From: Apostichopus japonicus
Lineage: Eukaryota > Echinodermata > Holothuroidea > Aspidochirotida > Stichopodidae
Direction of reading: 5' to 3'
DNA length: 64,000 bases
NCBI RefSeq assembly: GCF_037975245.1
Contig: NC_092576.1
Span: 30,730,611 to 30,794,610, forward strand
A program made the translations under genes and the position numbers. Of the stretch, positions 32,416 to 41,795 are shown piece after piece; position 1 is the first letter of the stretch, and each line of letters starts with the position of its first letter. Under the pieces are notes generated by a model. That model worked only from the letters and a program-made list of their open reading frames with translations. It did no database searches and was not told the origin of the DNA.

Positions 32416-33780
32416 TCAATGCTCAAGTCGCAAGACTCCTACTGGAGTCGCAAGGGCGACTCCAGTAGGAGTATTGAGAGATTTCACTTCCGGTGAAGGA
32501 AGAGGTGTCAGAGGTGAACATGAATCCTCTCTTTGGCGGTATGCCTTAAGCATATCGACATGGCAAAAACGTTGGTTTTTCCTCCCGTCAGGGGTGCAAA
32601 TAATGTAGTTTGTGTCGCTTGTTTTATCTTTCACGACATACGGACCGGAGTGGCGCACTCGAAGAGCCTGCCCTTGTATCGGCACTGCCCTTATATTAGC
32701 ACTAGCAATTGATCCCCTGGGGCAAATTGCCTGTCAGTGGCTTTGGTATCATACCAAGTTATCTTTTTGGTTTGGGACTCCTTCAAGTTATTCCTTGCCA
32801 ACTCCCATGCATACATAGGTCAGTCTACTGTTAAAATCTGCCACGTAGACAAGGACATAAAATCAGTTTCATGTGCAGTATCTGTCTTGTTGCGAGGGGA
32901 ATGGTGATGCACACCTGACGATGATCACACAGTTACAGTCCCGATGCAAGGGGACTGGGGTTAGGAGCGGATCAGTCGTTCTGTGGTTTGGTTTTCGTGC
33001 CCAGGTTCTTTCCTGGGCGACTTTTTCTTAAAAAGTTTCATGAACTAATTTCTCCTTCAATATTTTTAATGGCCCACGGACATTGTGTCCAAATACAAGT
33101 TGAAATGGGCTAAACCCTGGTGACTCCTGGACGGATTCACGGGCTGCAAATAAAAGGAAATGCATACATCATGCCACTGTTTTTCCTTATCAAAACAACA
33201 GTAGGTTTTATCATACTCTTAAGAGTAACCAAAACGTAGTAAATTTTTTTAGTAAAGCAGTCGAAATTAGCCTTTATATTCCTGAGAGGTATTGCCTCAG
33301 GAAATCTCGTTGGCGGCACACATAATACTTAGCAAATATTCGTGACCAGACCGAGTTTTTGGTAGCGGTCCAACACAATCTACGATTACCCGACTAAACG
33401 GTTCTTCGAAAGCCGGAATTGGTTTAAGTGGTGCCTTGGGAATCTTTTCATTAGGTTTCCCCACAATTTGGCACACGTGACACGACTTGCAATAGTCAGT
33501 GACAGCTGAACATACACCAGGCCAAAAGAAATTCTCCAAAATTCTGTTGTAGGTTTTAGTGACCCCTGAATGACCTGCAAATGGAGTGTCATGAGCGACA
33601 CCTAAAATTCCTTTACGGTATACCGGAGGAACAACAATCTGATGGATAGTGCGCCATTCGTCATTTGACGAGACATCTCGTGGTCGCCACTTTCGCATTA
33701 AAACCAACAGAGACACTCGGTAACTGTTCTTCAGTTACAGCTTCCTGAAGCAACTTGATTAATTCACGGTCTTTTCTTTG
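32416..33780 (-). pseudogene. Integrase of the gypsy-type element, split by a SINE
   Basis: The zinc finger reads HDTPFAGHSGVTKTYN...CKSCHVC (H-x-H-C-C). The core starts IVDCVGPLP with the first catalytic Asp. Downstream, one frameshift near 33297 leads to FPEAIPLRNIKA. The C-terminal GPYVVKDKTSDTNYIICTPD segment ending HVDMLKAYRQR is the GPY/F module of gypsy integrases. The U2-headed SINE at 32874-33034 cuts the core from the C-terminal part; deleting it and one TSD copy keeps the local frame. Confidence 0.75.
32874..33034 (+). mobile_element. U2-headed SINE, 5'-truncated, in the integrase relic
   Basis: The copy starts within the U2-like head (TGCAGTATCTGT, branch-recognition region). It then follows the family consensus: GGGAATGGTGAT-CACACCTGACGATGATCAC, GGGGACTGGGG, CCCAGG hairpin and CTTAAAAA end. 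TTCATG is duplicated at its borders (up to AGTTTCATG if the terminal AGT is counted as target). The insertion is antisense to the gypsy element. Confidence 0.8.
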
Positions 33781-33948
33781 TTCAGAAATCAGAGTGTTCT
33801 TGGAAATGCTAATGGGTGTGGAATGAGTAGTAGGGTCGGCCTTTGCTTTAACCGACACTGCGGTTGAACTCTCAAGGTGAGGCTCAGTGGTGTCATCCAA
33901 TAGCCCCATTACATTTCTCCCAACTCCAAAAAAAACCGTCATCCTTGT

Positions 33949-34085
33949 GTGCTTTTTACGTGACCGGTCATACGGGATACAAAACGTCACGGCCAAACCA
34001 TCCCATTCTTACAAACGAAACTCAGGTCAAGCGAGCCAAAAAAAGGACATACGCCCACCGACCTGTCTCTATTAAAAGATCTGAA
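33949..34085 (-). mobile_element. LINE 3' tail copy (5'-truncated)
   Basis: This minus-strand copy of the last ~130 bp of the full-length LINE begins with reverse-complement GTGCTTTTTACGTGACC at 33949. A 10-bp TSD TCATCCTTGT lies at 33939-33948 and 34086-34095. Its hairpin arm is CCCGTATGACCGG, slightly degraded. It inserted into the pre-integrase part of the gypsy element. Confidence 0.82.
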
Positions 34086-34819
34086 TCATCCTTGTTTCGT
34101 AAAGTTATAATCCAATTTCCAGATGACATCACTTGCCCTTTCCAATATCGTTAATTATTGATTTAAGCACATCCTTGACTTCATATAATCGTCCAACTCT
34201 TACACTACACTCCTTTAATGCACCCATCCTTTCATGTTTCGCGGAACCCATCTCAATGAACCGTCAGGCAGACGAACGCCGCAAAGCGTCGTTGCAAAAG
34301 TAAAACAATTAAAAAAATTCCGCACAGTGTCCGCAAACGATAAATTAATGGTGCAAGAAACCATGAGGGCAGTCCTCCAGCAAATTCCCGTAAAAAACAC
34401 CAATATTTTGGTGCATATGATACAGAAAATATTGAAAATAATGAGGTGCTGAAAACGATGTGTGCTTTTTACGTGCAAAGAAACGGACACGGACCAAAGG
34501 TCAACAAAACCAAAAACAATCCCAGTCTGTTAACAACCACCAAAAACCCAACTGAAAACCCACAAACAGAAATCTCTCACTAACCCAGAAATGTATAGAA
34601 AACTCCAAACCACAAACAGAACCCCCCCCCCAACCCATATTATGTAACGACCACACAAACCCCCCATCCCACACATAACAACTAACTAACTCCAAAATTC
34701 ATCCGGGGTACGCCTTCCCGATAGCAGACGACAGGCTTGCGCATTACCTGCGAAGATTTCCCAATACGGGTCTTTTCAAGCCCCTAGCAGTATTCCCCCT
34801 TTTCTTACGAGGGAACAGA

Positions 34820-35998
34820 GTTCTTAACTCCCCGTCAACCTTGATCGAGTGGACCTCCCTGTCAGGAAGAGGAGGTCCACTAGCGACCATCGTGTCCGGT
34901 ATAGCGGAAGCGGCCGCGGGTAGGGTGGAAGGGCCACTCGAGTCAATGAGATCAGTGGCCTGCCTCAGTGGGCAGGCTGGCAGTCTCGGCAAGTTCGATC
35001 AGGGGAGGGGTCGGACACGAAAGGGGGAACAAAGCCTCCACCGGGCGCTAGTGTCGGACACTGGGGCGATGACAAGAGCATCATGTGATACGGTGTCAGA
35101 GGCCGGGACAGGGACCGCTTCAACCACGCCCGTAGCCACTCTCGCGGCGTATGAGCGGTCTGGGCATAAACGGGCGAGATGGCCCGTTTTCCCACACGAG
35201 TTGCAACGATATCCCCTTTACACTCGGCCAGGGTATACCCAACCTGTAAACAGCGGCTACACCGCTTGTTCGGGCACAACCTAGCCTCATGCCCTTCCAG
35301 CCCACACCTCCAACAAGTGCGAGGCTGTCCCGGGTATGCAATGTGGGCCCTGTGCCCATTAGCCCACAAGGTAGAGGGGATATCGGACTTGAGTTCAACT
35401 CTAACCTCTCGGCCTTTTGGCTAAGATCATGTGTAGTATCTGTTCCCTTCGGGAATGGTGATACACACCTGACGATGATCACACAGTCACAGTCCCGATG
35501 CAAGGGGACTGGGGCTGAGAGCGGATCAGTCGTTTGGTAGTTTGGTTTTCGTGCCCAGGTTCTTTCCTGGGTGACTTTTTCTTAAAAAGTAACTCTAACT
35601 CGTCTAGTCCCGGTCTTGACACCCTTACATTCAAGGAATTCCGGCTCCTCGTAGCCGGTCACCTTCCCAAAACGCCCCAGTGTCCGCACAACAACCTGTT
35701 CAAACATGACCAGAGGGAGATGGAGGACTGTCACCCACACCGAACTGTCATACGGTGTGACCTTCAATCCCTCAACTCCCTCCAACATATGGACACCTCG
35801 GACGCGGGCAGCCTCCGAGGTGAACCGAACATCAAAAACATTCATACCCCGGAGAGGCTTACGCTGAAGCGCGTCAACCTCTCCAGGGACCTTTAAACCA
35901 ACAGAACGCAAAACTGAAAAAAAAATTGTCCGGGGACGACCTTAGCCTCCCCCGAAAAACTCAACAATACGATTTTGCTATCACGGCGAGCCGCCATG
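34820..35998 (-). pseudogene. ORF1 relic of copy 2
   Basis: ATG at 35998 begins MAARRDSKIVLLSFSG. A T-tract length change near 35925 shifts frame before VGLKVPGEVDALQ. RRM-like, GRFGKVTG and two CCHC knuckles (CWRCGLEGHEARLC, CSRCLQVGYTLAEC with His to Tyr) are readable. A deletion removes the third knuckle. The C-terminus FPRKKRGNTARGLKRPVLGN-LRR is basic and ends at the TAA that coincides with the CAG|GTAATG junction. A SINE interrupts the ORF at 35406-35590. Confidence 0.75.
35406..35590 (+). mobile_element. U2-snRNA-headed SINE, near-complete copy (185 bp)
   Basis: The first 40 nt match U2 snRNA positions 5-45, with one missing T and A30 changed to T. They include CTCGGCCTTTTGGCTAAG and the branch-point recognition stretch GTGTAGTATCTGTTC. 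The body is unrelated to U2: a CCCTTCGGGAATGG hairpin, GATGATCACACAG, GGGGACTGGGGC, TTTGGTAGTTTGG. The tail is a CCCAGGTTCTTTCCTGGG hairpin plus TGACTTTTTCTTAAAAAGT. A 9-bp TSD AACTCTAAC lies at 35397-35405 and 35591-35599; the empty site is preserved in ORF1 copies 1 and 3. No pol III A/B boxes are obvious. Confidence 0.9.
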
Positions 35999-36834
35999 AC
36001 AGCTAGGGGTGTGGCAAGCCACGCACCTACGAAAAACAAAAATCACGCAACAAAGCCAAAACTACACTAAACAAACTATTGAAAGGCCAACGTAAAAAAC
36101 ACAGTGTGTGGTCAACGAAAAAGTGGAGAGCAGCCGAAAACACGTCCGCACTCCACGAAAGCAAACTACAAGCTGAAAACGATGACTACTATCGATGAAT
36201 CTTAGGCCTTATAGTTTTAATTTTAATCTACGAGACACTTTTTTAACTCCATGAAGCCACGGTTACAGGCCACCATTGGCGTAGGAAGGTACTTTTGAGT
36301 GGGGGGGCTGAAGACTGCTAGTCGGTCTGGGGGGTCTAAGTGGAGGGGGTGTCCCCTCCCCTTTGGATTTTTTTTTTTGCATTTGCAGGTGAGCTCAGAT
36401 GCAATTTGGTGCAATATAGCACTCTTCAACACCCACTCCATTGTGTAAATAATTTTGCATTTTTACCTGGCCTTAGATGCAATTTGGTGCTCCAAATGAG
36501 ATTTTTTTCAGCCAAAATGTTCTGAGCACCAAGGGCAGTTAGTTCCTTACTGATGATTATCCACAATCGCATAAAAAAGTCATCACCATATTGAGAATAA
36601 GATTGGAAAAATCATGACAGATTTCTTTTAATTTTTTAGTGCTATATTAGACTCGATCACTCCCTGGTATACAGGAATAATGGCGGCATCATCAACTACA
36701 GAACAGATTTGATGGATGAACCAGTCACCAAAGCGGGAATCCTACCTGGGACTTACTATAGGGGAAACCTCATGGGTACTACCCATGTTGATACAATTTC
36801 CAACCGTTATATCTTCAATGCAGAGTTACACATC

Positions 36835-39033
36835 TCATTCAAATTTACCGAAGAACCCCAGCCTTCGATCATTTGCTGAAACAAAGTCCTTGGCAACGAG
36901 ATTCATTTTAACCATGTCCAACTTCTCTTTATGGCAATGTGCCAAGGCAACATTGTTCAATCTTTGTTGCGTCATTGTGGTTCTCAAATACGTCTTCAAA
37001 CGACGTAGGGCGGAAAATGACCGTTCTGCCGTCGCAGTCGAAACAGGGATGGTCATCAATATTTTGGCCAACTTGACAACTTCGCTGAACATCTGCCCTC
37101 CTCCTGGGGCTTCTAGCAGAATGTCCAGAACTGTCTGAACCTTCGTGACTAGGCGCTGGTGCACTCCGTGAGTCTGCTTTGCGACACGGATCAGCTCTGG
37201 TAGCATGTTGAGCTGCCTCTGCAATCGTTGGCAATCGTTGCTTGTATAGATCAGCCACCTGTTGACTTGGTGTAACTTCGGGCCCAGTGCCGTCCCAGTT
37301 CGCAGCAGAGAGCAAGGTCTGCTCAATGTCCCTTGGAATCTGGAAGGACTCTTGGGAAAATCGACGTTCCATCTCACCGATGACTGTCGATGGCTTCACA
37401 GTACAGATGGCGGTAGTAGTCCTCTGGGGTTGCATATCTGTGAGCCGGCCCTCCATCATCAAGTCGCCGTGGTGGAGCTCGTGCTCGTGGAAGGCAGGGT
37501 TCAGCACCAACGACCCTCATGCAGCTATCACGGACACCTTGGTAGAAACCTGCAAAGGTTGCCTCTTCTCGCTGATGTTTCAGGAATCTTGCTAGAACCT
37601 TCGCAGCTCTGGATGCCTCATCCAATGTGGTCTTCTTGTTCTGAAGCAACATGGACAGCTCTTCAGTGGTGCTGAAAATTAAATAGCACATCTTCAAACC
37701 AAACAAAGTGTGGAACTTCTCCAGCTGGTTCAGGAGTCCTTTGGCCCTGGTGCCATATTCATCATGGCATTCATCGTTGATCTGTGCCATAGTGTCGATG
37801 AGGACATCATAGTTGGAGAGAATGCCTAGTAATGCTCCTGTACGGACAGTCCATCGTGTAGGGCACAGCGGCCGCAGACCGGGTGCATCTGGGGATACCT
37901 GATCCTTCAGTTTGAGGAACACAGCAGAGCGCTTCGGTGAAGCCCTGATCAGCTTCGCTATTTCGCTTACAAGGCACAGACTGTCCCGGATGATATGGCA
38001 AGACTTTGAAGCTTCCTGTAAGCAAAGATTGAGGCAATGTGCCCAGCAGTGCACATGGATGGCTGCAGGCTCCTCCTGTCGTATCCGAGCGGCTACACCC
38101 CTCAGGTGACCCATCATGTTTGCAGCCCCGTCATACCCCTGCCCACGACATTGCGAAAGTGGCAGAGCACATCGGATCAACACATCCTTTATTGCCTTGC
38201 TCAAGGTTTCGGCATCAGTGTGGATCACATGAACAAATCCGATGAGGTCTTCGTGGATTTTGAAGCCAGAGTCCACCCACCTGATGCATATCGACAGCTG
38301 CTCTTTGTTGCTCAGGTCACTTGTCTCATCAGCCATGATGGCGAACATCCCAGCCTCTCTGATGTCACTAAGCAGATCCCGCAGAACTGAATGGCCGATG
38401 AGTTGAATCATTTCATTGACGATTACAGGAGACAGATAGTCCTTGTTGTCTAGCCAGGTCCTGGTGTCCTTGTTGTCAATTGCAACCAACATTAACAGCT
38501 GCCTCAGGTTTTCTTCAATTTCTTTATGCCCCCTGATGGCTAGTCCTTGGCGAAGCAAGAATCGCAGGCAGTCCAGCTGTTTTAGCAGCATTTGCCTTCG
38601 TGTGGAATGGAGTATGCTTCCATGGTGCTCCAGCAAGCGATCCACACCATGCCCGGCCTGCATCTTCTTGAACACTACTTCTCTATGGAGGTCACTCTGT
38701 TGATGTCGCTGGAATGCAGAAAGGGCCTTTTTCCAATTATCGAAGCCTTTATCCGTGAAACTGGCTTCCACTTGTGTATTTCCAGCGATTATGTTCATGC
38801 TTATCGCGGACATACAGGTGAAGCAGAATATACTCCTTCTGGTGGCACACAGATGAAGCCATGGGAATTTATCGTACCACTGTACTTGGAACGAGCGGAA
38901 TTCGTTCTTGTTTCCCACCCTCTTCTTTGTGGACAGGATAACTGCATCATCCTTGGGCTGGAACGGAGATTCTCGCCCAGAGCAGCATTCTGCATCACAA
39001 GCTTTTTCACGGGAGATGTCGTCTTCACATGCT
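36835..39033 (-). pseudogene. hAT transposase, main exon (frameshifted)
   Basis: Acceptor CATAG at 39034. The zinc-finger-like start has FQVQWYDKFPWL, FCFTC and HQQSDLHREV, as in TTF-type/ZMYM-like hAT proteins. The catalytic region has FAIMADETSDLSNKEQLSIC (first Asp), QGYDGAANMMG and HVHCWAHCLNLCL. Near 37385 the frame shifts into GEMERRFSQESFQIPRDIEQ and near 37220 shifts again. The C-terminal dimerisation block ILMTIPVSTATAERSFSALR with LRTTMTQQRLNNVAL is intact. Stop near 36835. The close match to active-family residues suggests recent death. Confidence 0.85.
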
Positions 39034-39124
39034 CTATGATAATGGAAACAAATGTATGAGCGTAAATGAAAGAATACCAAAATATCTCACATTTTTACAG
39101 TGCCTTTCGTCCCTAGAATTTTGA

Positions 39125-39195
39125 CCCAACCAAGATTTGAATATGCCCCCTGGTGAAAGACAGCTGCTCTAACCATTGGACCACGCACTTGGTAC
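39125..39195 (-). tRNA. Degenerate tRNA-like sequence (tRNA-Glu-like or tRNA-derived repeat)
   Basis: On the minus strand GTGGTCCAATGGTTAGAGCA resembles an A box/D arm. TCTTTCACC resembles a Glu (TTC) anticodon loop and ATTCAAATCTTGG resembles a mutated B box. The acceptor stem does not pair well. It lies in the intron of the hAT gene between exons 3 and 4. It is most likely a tRNA pseudogene or SINE head. Confidence 0.35.
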
Positions 39196-39275
39196 ATGGT
39201 TTTCGACACCTTCACAACCTAAGGTTTCAATTCACTTCCGTCTTGGATGCAAACCAAAATAATGGACACTCTTAC

Positions 39276-39425
39276 CTCATAGGTGGCCGTTCGGGCTGGG
39301 GGACAGCAGTGTCTGTGTTGCCTGCACTTCTCGGGGTGGCACTGGTTGAATCTGGAGTTGTAGTGTCTTTCCCAGTATCGGTCTTGTCTCCACTCACTGA
39401 ACCACCTGATTGCCCATGGGAGGTT
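39276..39425 (-). CDS. hAT gene exon 3 (linker)
   Basis: An open 150-bp exon runs between a TATATAG acceptor (39426-39427) and a GTAAGA donor (39270-39275). It encodes GQSGGSVSGDKTDTGKDTTT and a Pro/Arg-rich end QPERPPMR. Low-complexity linkers of this kind precede the zinc finger in ZMYM-like hAT transposases. Confidence 0.5.
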
Positions 39426-39682
39426 CTATATATAAAAAAGAGGAATATTATATGAAATGCATGTCTCTATTCTAAAATTATAATGCATAGAATGGTGGAT
39501 GAAACTTCAACCTTTAGGTAAATTTGAGGCATCCCGAGACTTGGTTTGTACTTCGTACACATCCGCATTCTCCATTTGCCTTTTCATGTATACAAGAAAG
39601 TAACACACAGTCACAATGACATGCCTGGCAAACCATTATAGATCTGGCCTCTGGCAAGGAATCACAAAAGAGACAATCTCAC

Positions 39683-39830
39683 CTTTCATGTGTGCTTGCT
39701 CTCGCAGTTGTGGTGTCGTCGTCGGCATGAATCTCTGCCGCTGCCGTGGATCTAAACCCCGTTGCCTCCTTGGCTGGCACACTGGTTTCACCAACTTTCA
39801 TAGATAGTGAGGGGTTATCTGTGACATCTT
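39683..39830 (-). CDS. hAT gene exon 2 (linker)
   Basis: Exon between acceptor TTACAG (from 39831) and donor GTGAGA (39677-39682). It encodes DVTDNPSLSMKVGETSVPAK and an Ala/Thr/Asp-rich end. No domain recognised. Placed by splice sites and by lying between the ATG exon and exon 3. Confidence 0.5.
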
Positions 39831-40896
39831 CTGTAAGGAAATGTACATTTCGTTATGAGAGCTGTGTTTGTTGTGTCAAGACTTACTGTAATTCGCACAT
39901 TTTTTTGCCCCCCCCCACCTAACCCACTCCCACCCGCTCCCCCCAAAAAATCCGAAGTCTGGTGCTGCCACTGCCCAAGAGAAACATGTAGGCTTTATGT
40001 CAAAGCAAGTTGCAAATGCTATAATGCACTTGTCAATCGTATTACCCACCCGGCCACCTCCTATACCCCTGTTTCTATTTGCTTATCTTTCTTTCATTAA
40101 CTTCTTAATAACTTAATAATTTATTTATAATTGATATTACTACTAACATCGCACTGCCGCCGCTGCTTATGCTTGCTCTCCACGTCTATTGGATCAGGGT
40201 GACCATATTAATATCCAATTTAGCTCTTAAACAGTTCTTACTACTATGCAGGCCCATGGTTCGCATTAGCCGCGAGATTGCGCGGTTCGCGCAATTTGAT
40301 CGCATTTGGAATAAACGATTAGTAAAAAGCCACTTGCGATTATTATTTTTCAGTTATCCCGTCTATAATCCATAAACATCTCGTAAAATTCCATGTCAGC
40401 CTTTCCTTCTATGAAATAAACGAATGAATATATCATAAATTCTTCCACGTGGTATCCTAACACCACACTAAGTCAATGAGAAATCTAGCTAAGCCTAACC
40501 ATCTGTTTATTCGCTGAAATTGTGACGCAGTTATAAGATATCCATGGAATACTTTCCTTATTGCTGTTATCTTCGACCACATGGTAGCCTAACACCACAC
40601 TAAGTCAATGGGAAATCTGCCTAACCGTCGGTTTGCCAATTTTTTTTGGAATCACACTTTGCGTAGGATTCGGGTAAAAAATTATGAACCGGCTAATATC
40701 GCCTCGGGCGGGTACCCGGATAACCCGTGCAAACAATTCAATTTACCCAGACTAGGCTAGGTGTTCGAATCGTAAGGGATTAATTTTGTGGAGCTAAGGC
40801 TTAGCCTAATGTACGGGAATTAAGTACAATACACGGCTACATGTCCTGTACAGGGGAGTAACGAACCGACGGTCATAGTTTATATTATATACCAAC

Positions 40897-40972
40897 CTGT
40901 AGGTTTAGCGACTTTCTTCCGGAAGAATTCCTGGAGGTTGCACTGTTTGCGGAGACGTTTTTTCCCACTCAT
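40897..40972 (-). CDS. hAT gene exon 1 with start codon
   Basis: Minus-strand ATG at 40972 encodes MSGKKRLRKQCNLQEFFRKK VAKPT, then AG|GTTGGT donor (40891-40896). A basic KKR-x-RKQC-x-L-x-x-FF start is frequent among ZMYM-like hAT transposases. It lies about 350 bp inside the right terminal repeat, where a promoter would be expected. Confidence 0.6.
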
Positions 40973-41340
40973 TTTCGTTGCTTTCAATGATTTCCCCGGC
41001 CGTCATCGATATCGCTCACTCACGGAATATCGCTCACTTACGTGCAAAATGGCAAAACGGCATGCAACGGCATGCATGGTTTTGAACTTCCGGTTCTGAG
41101 ATCGAGAACGCGGGTAGGGTGGCGAACAAATTCGTGCAATTCGGGAAGCGGGAATACCATAATTAAATGAGTAAAATGACGAATGTTGTTATCATTTATT
41201 GAGAAATGAAAAAGGGTTTTTTTGACTCGTGAAGTGGGGGGGGCGGAATGATACTTCCGCCCCCCATGTTTTTCACTGGGGGCGCTGGCGCCCCCCCAGC
41301 CCCCCCGGTTCCTACGCCCTTGCAGGCCACGAGACCGAAG

Positions 41341-41489
41341 GCTCCGCGAGACCGAAATTTAAAAAAAGTTCCGCGAGACCGAAGTTCCGCGAGACCGAAG
41401 TTCCGCGAGACCGAAGTTCCGCGAGACCGAAGTTCCGCGAGACCGAAGTTCCGCGAGACCGAAGTTCCGCGAGACCGAAGTTCCGCGAG
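41341..41489 (+). repeat. 16-bp minisatellite, 8 copies
   Basis: TTCCGCGAGACCGAAG repeats at exact 16-bp spacing from 41369 to 41489, preceded by a variant at 41341. Copies are nearly identical. It starts 11 bp beyond the right TSD of the hAT element. Because 16 is not a multiple of 3, all frames stay open and produce spurious Arg/Pro/Ser-rich ORFs. Confidence 0.95.
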
Positions 41490-41655
41490 GGGTCGACTTT
41501 TAACCTCTAGCCCGTAACAGTTCACACAATTTCCTCAAAATAAACCAAACGTCCGCTTACTGGTCAAATTCCTTTCTTATTTGCGTGACACCAACTGCCG
41601 GAGAGCGTCTTCAGCCGTTCGTTAAGCTAAGGATGTAGATTTGTTGACATCATCC

Positions 41656-41721
41656 ATATGATTCAGAAGTGCCGTTTGGCCATGACGTTTTGGATCCCGC
41701 ATGGCGGGTCACGTAAAAAGC
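41656..41721 (+). mobile_element. 66-bp LINE tail insertion
   Basis: ATTCAGAAGTGCCGTTTGGCC to GGCGGGTCACGTAAAAAGCAC matches the last part of the full-length LINE, with a short internal gap. ACATCATCC is duplicated at 41647-41655 and 41722-41730. It shows how short a templated end can still be integrated. Confidence 0.8.
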
Positions 41722-41795
41722 ACATCATCCTGAACATTGGCGTTCTCCATTGCAGGACTGTGTAACATTTGCTACTTCCTGAAAGTACGAGCCGG

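Larger units (their letters stand above)
28610..34260 (-). mobile_element. Gypsy-type LTR retrotransposon, 3' part, IN before RT (Gmr1-like)
   Basis: Along the minus strand the order is integrase zinc finger and core (33780-33137), integrase C-terminal GPY module (32685-32416), reverse transcriptase (about 32390-31451), RNase H (31390-31081), a polypurine tract (30798-30789) and an LTR starting TGTTATG at 30788. Canonical Ty3/gypsy elements carry IN after RNase H. IN-first gypsy elements are known as the Gmr1-like group of deuterostomes. Gag, protease and the 5' LTR are not recognisable. Indels interrupt RT and IN, and three later insertions (a SINE, a LINE tail and an ORF1-only element) sit inside. 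The element is dead. The upper boundary is approximate. Confidence 0.7.
34461..36171 (-). mobile_element. ORF1-only LINE derivative (HAL1-like), copy 2
   Basis: This 1711-bp minus-strand element is flanked by a perfect 13-bp TSD GCTGAAAACGATG (34448-34460, 36172-36184). It runs from a 5'UTR with CGTGGAGTGCGGACGTG through ORF1 to a 3'UTR ending TTTGCACGTAAAAAGCAC. No ORF2 is present. It contains a complete U2-headed SINE at 35406-35590. The TSD proves it moved as this short unit and is not a LINE that lost ORF2 after insertion. Confidence 0.9.
36274..41322 (-). mobile_element. hAT transposon with 8-bp TSD
   Basis: This 5.05-kb element has terminal inverted repeats CATTGGCGTAGGAA (36274-36287) and, at the other end, CAAGGGCGTAGGAA read inward from 41322. 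Both are followed by G-rich subterminal DNA. A perfect 8-bp duplication CAGGCCAC lies at 36266-36273 and 41323-41330, the length typical of hAT. It encodes a four-exon minus-strand transposase with zinc finger and hAT dimerisation domain. Two coding frameshifts make this copy defective while both ends remain recognisable. Confidence 0.88.

Noticed and set aside
35406-35590. A real U2 snRNA gene
   Set aside because: Only the first ~45 nt match U2. The Sm site and stem-loops III-IV are absent, and TSD and tail mark it as a SINE.
39125-39195. Functional tRNA-Glu gene
   Set aside because: A- and B-box-like stretches exist but the acceptor stem does not pair and the B box is mutated. Kept only as a low-confidence tRNA-like relic.
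41369-41489. CRISPR-like array
   Set aside because: The 16-bp units are directly contiguous with no spacers and the context is eukaryotic. It is a minisatellite.
41196-41525. Long open frames on both strands at the 16-bp minisatellite
   Set aside because: All frames are open because the repeat unit lacks stops. The Arg/Ser/Pro repeats are not a protein.
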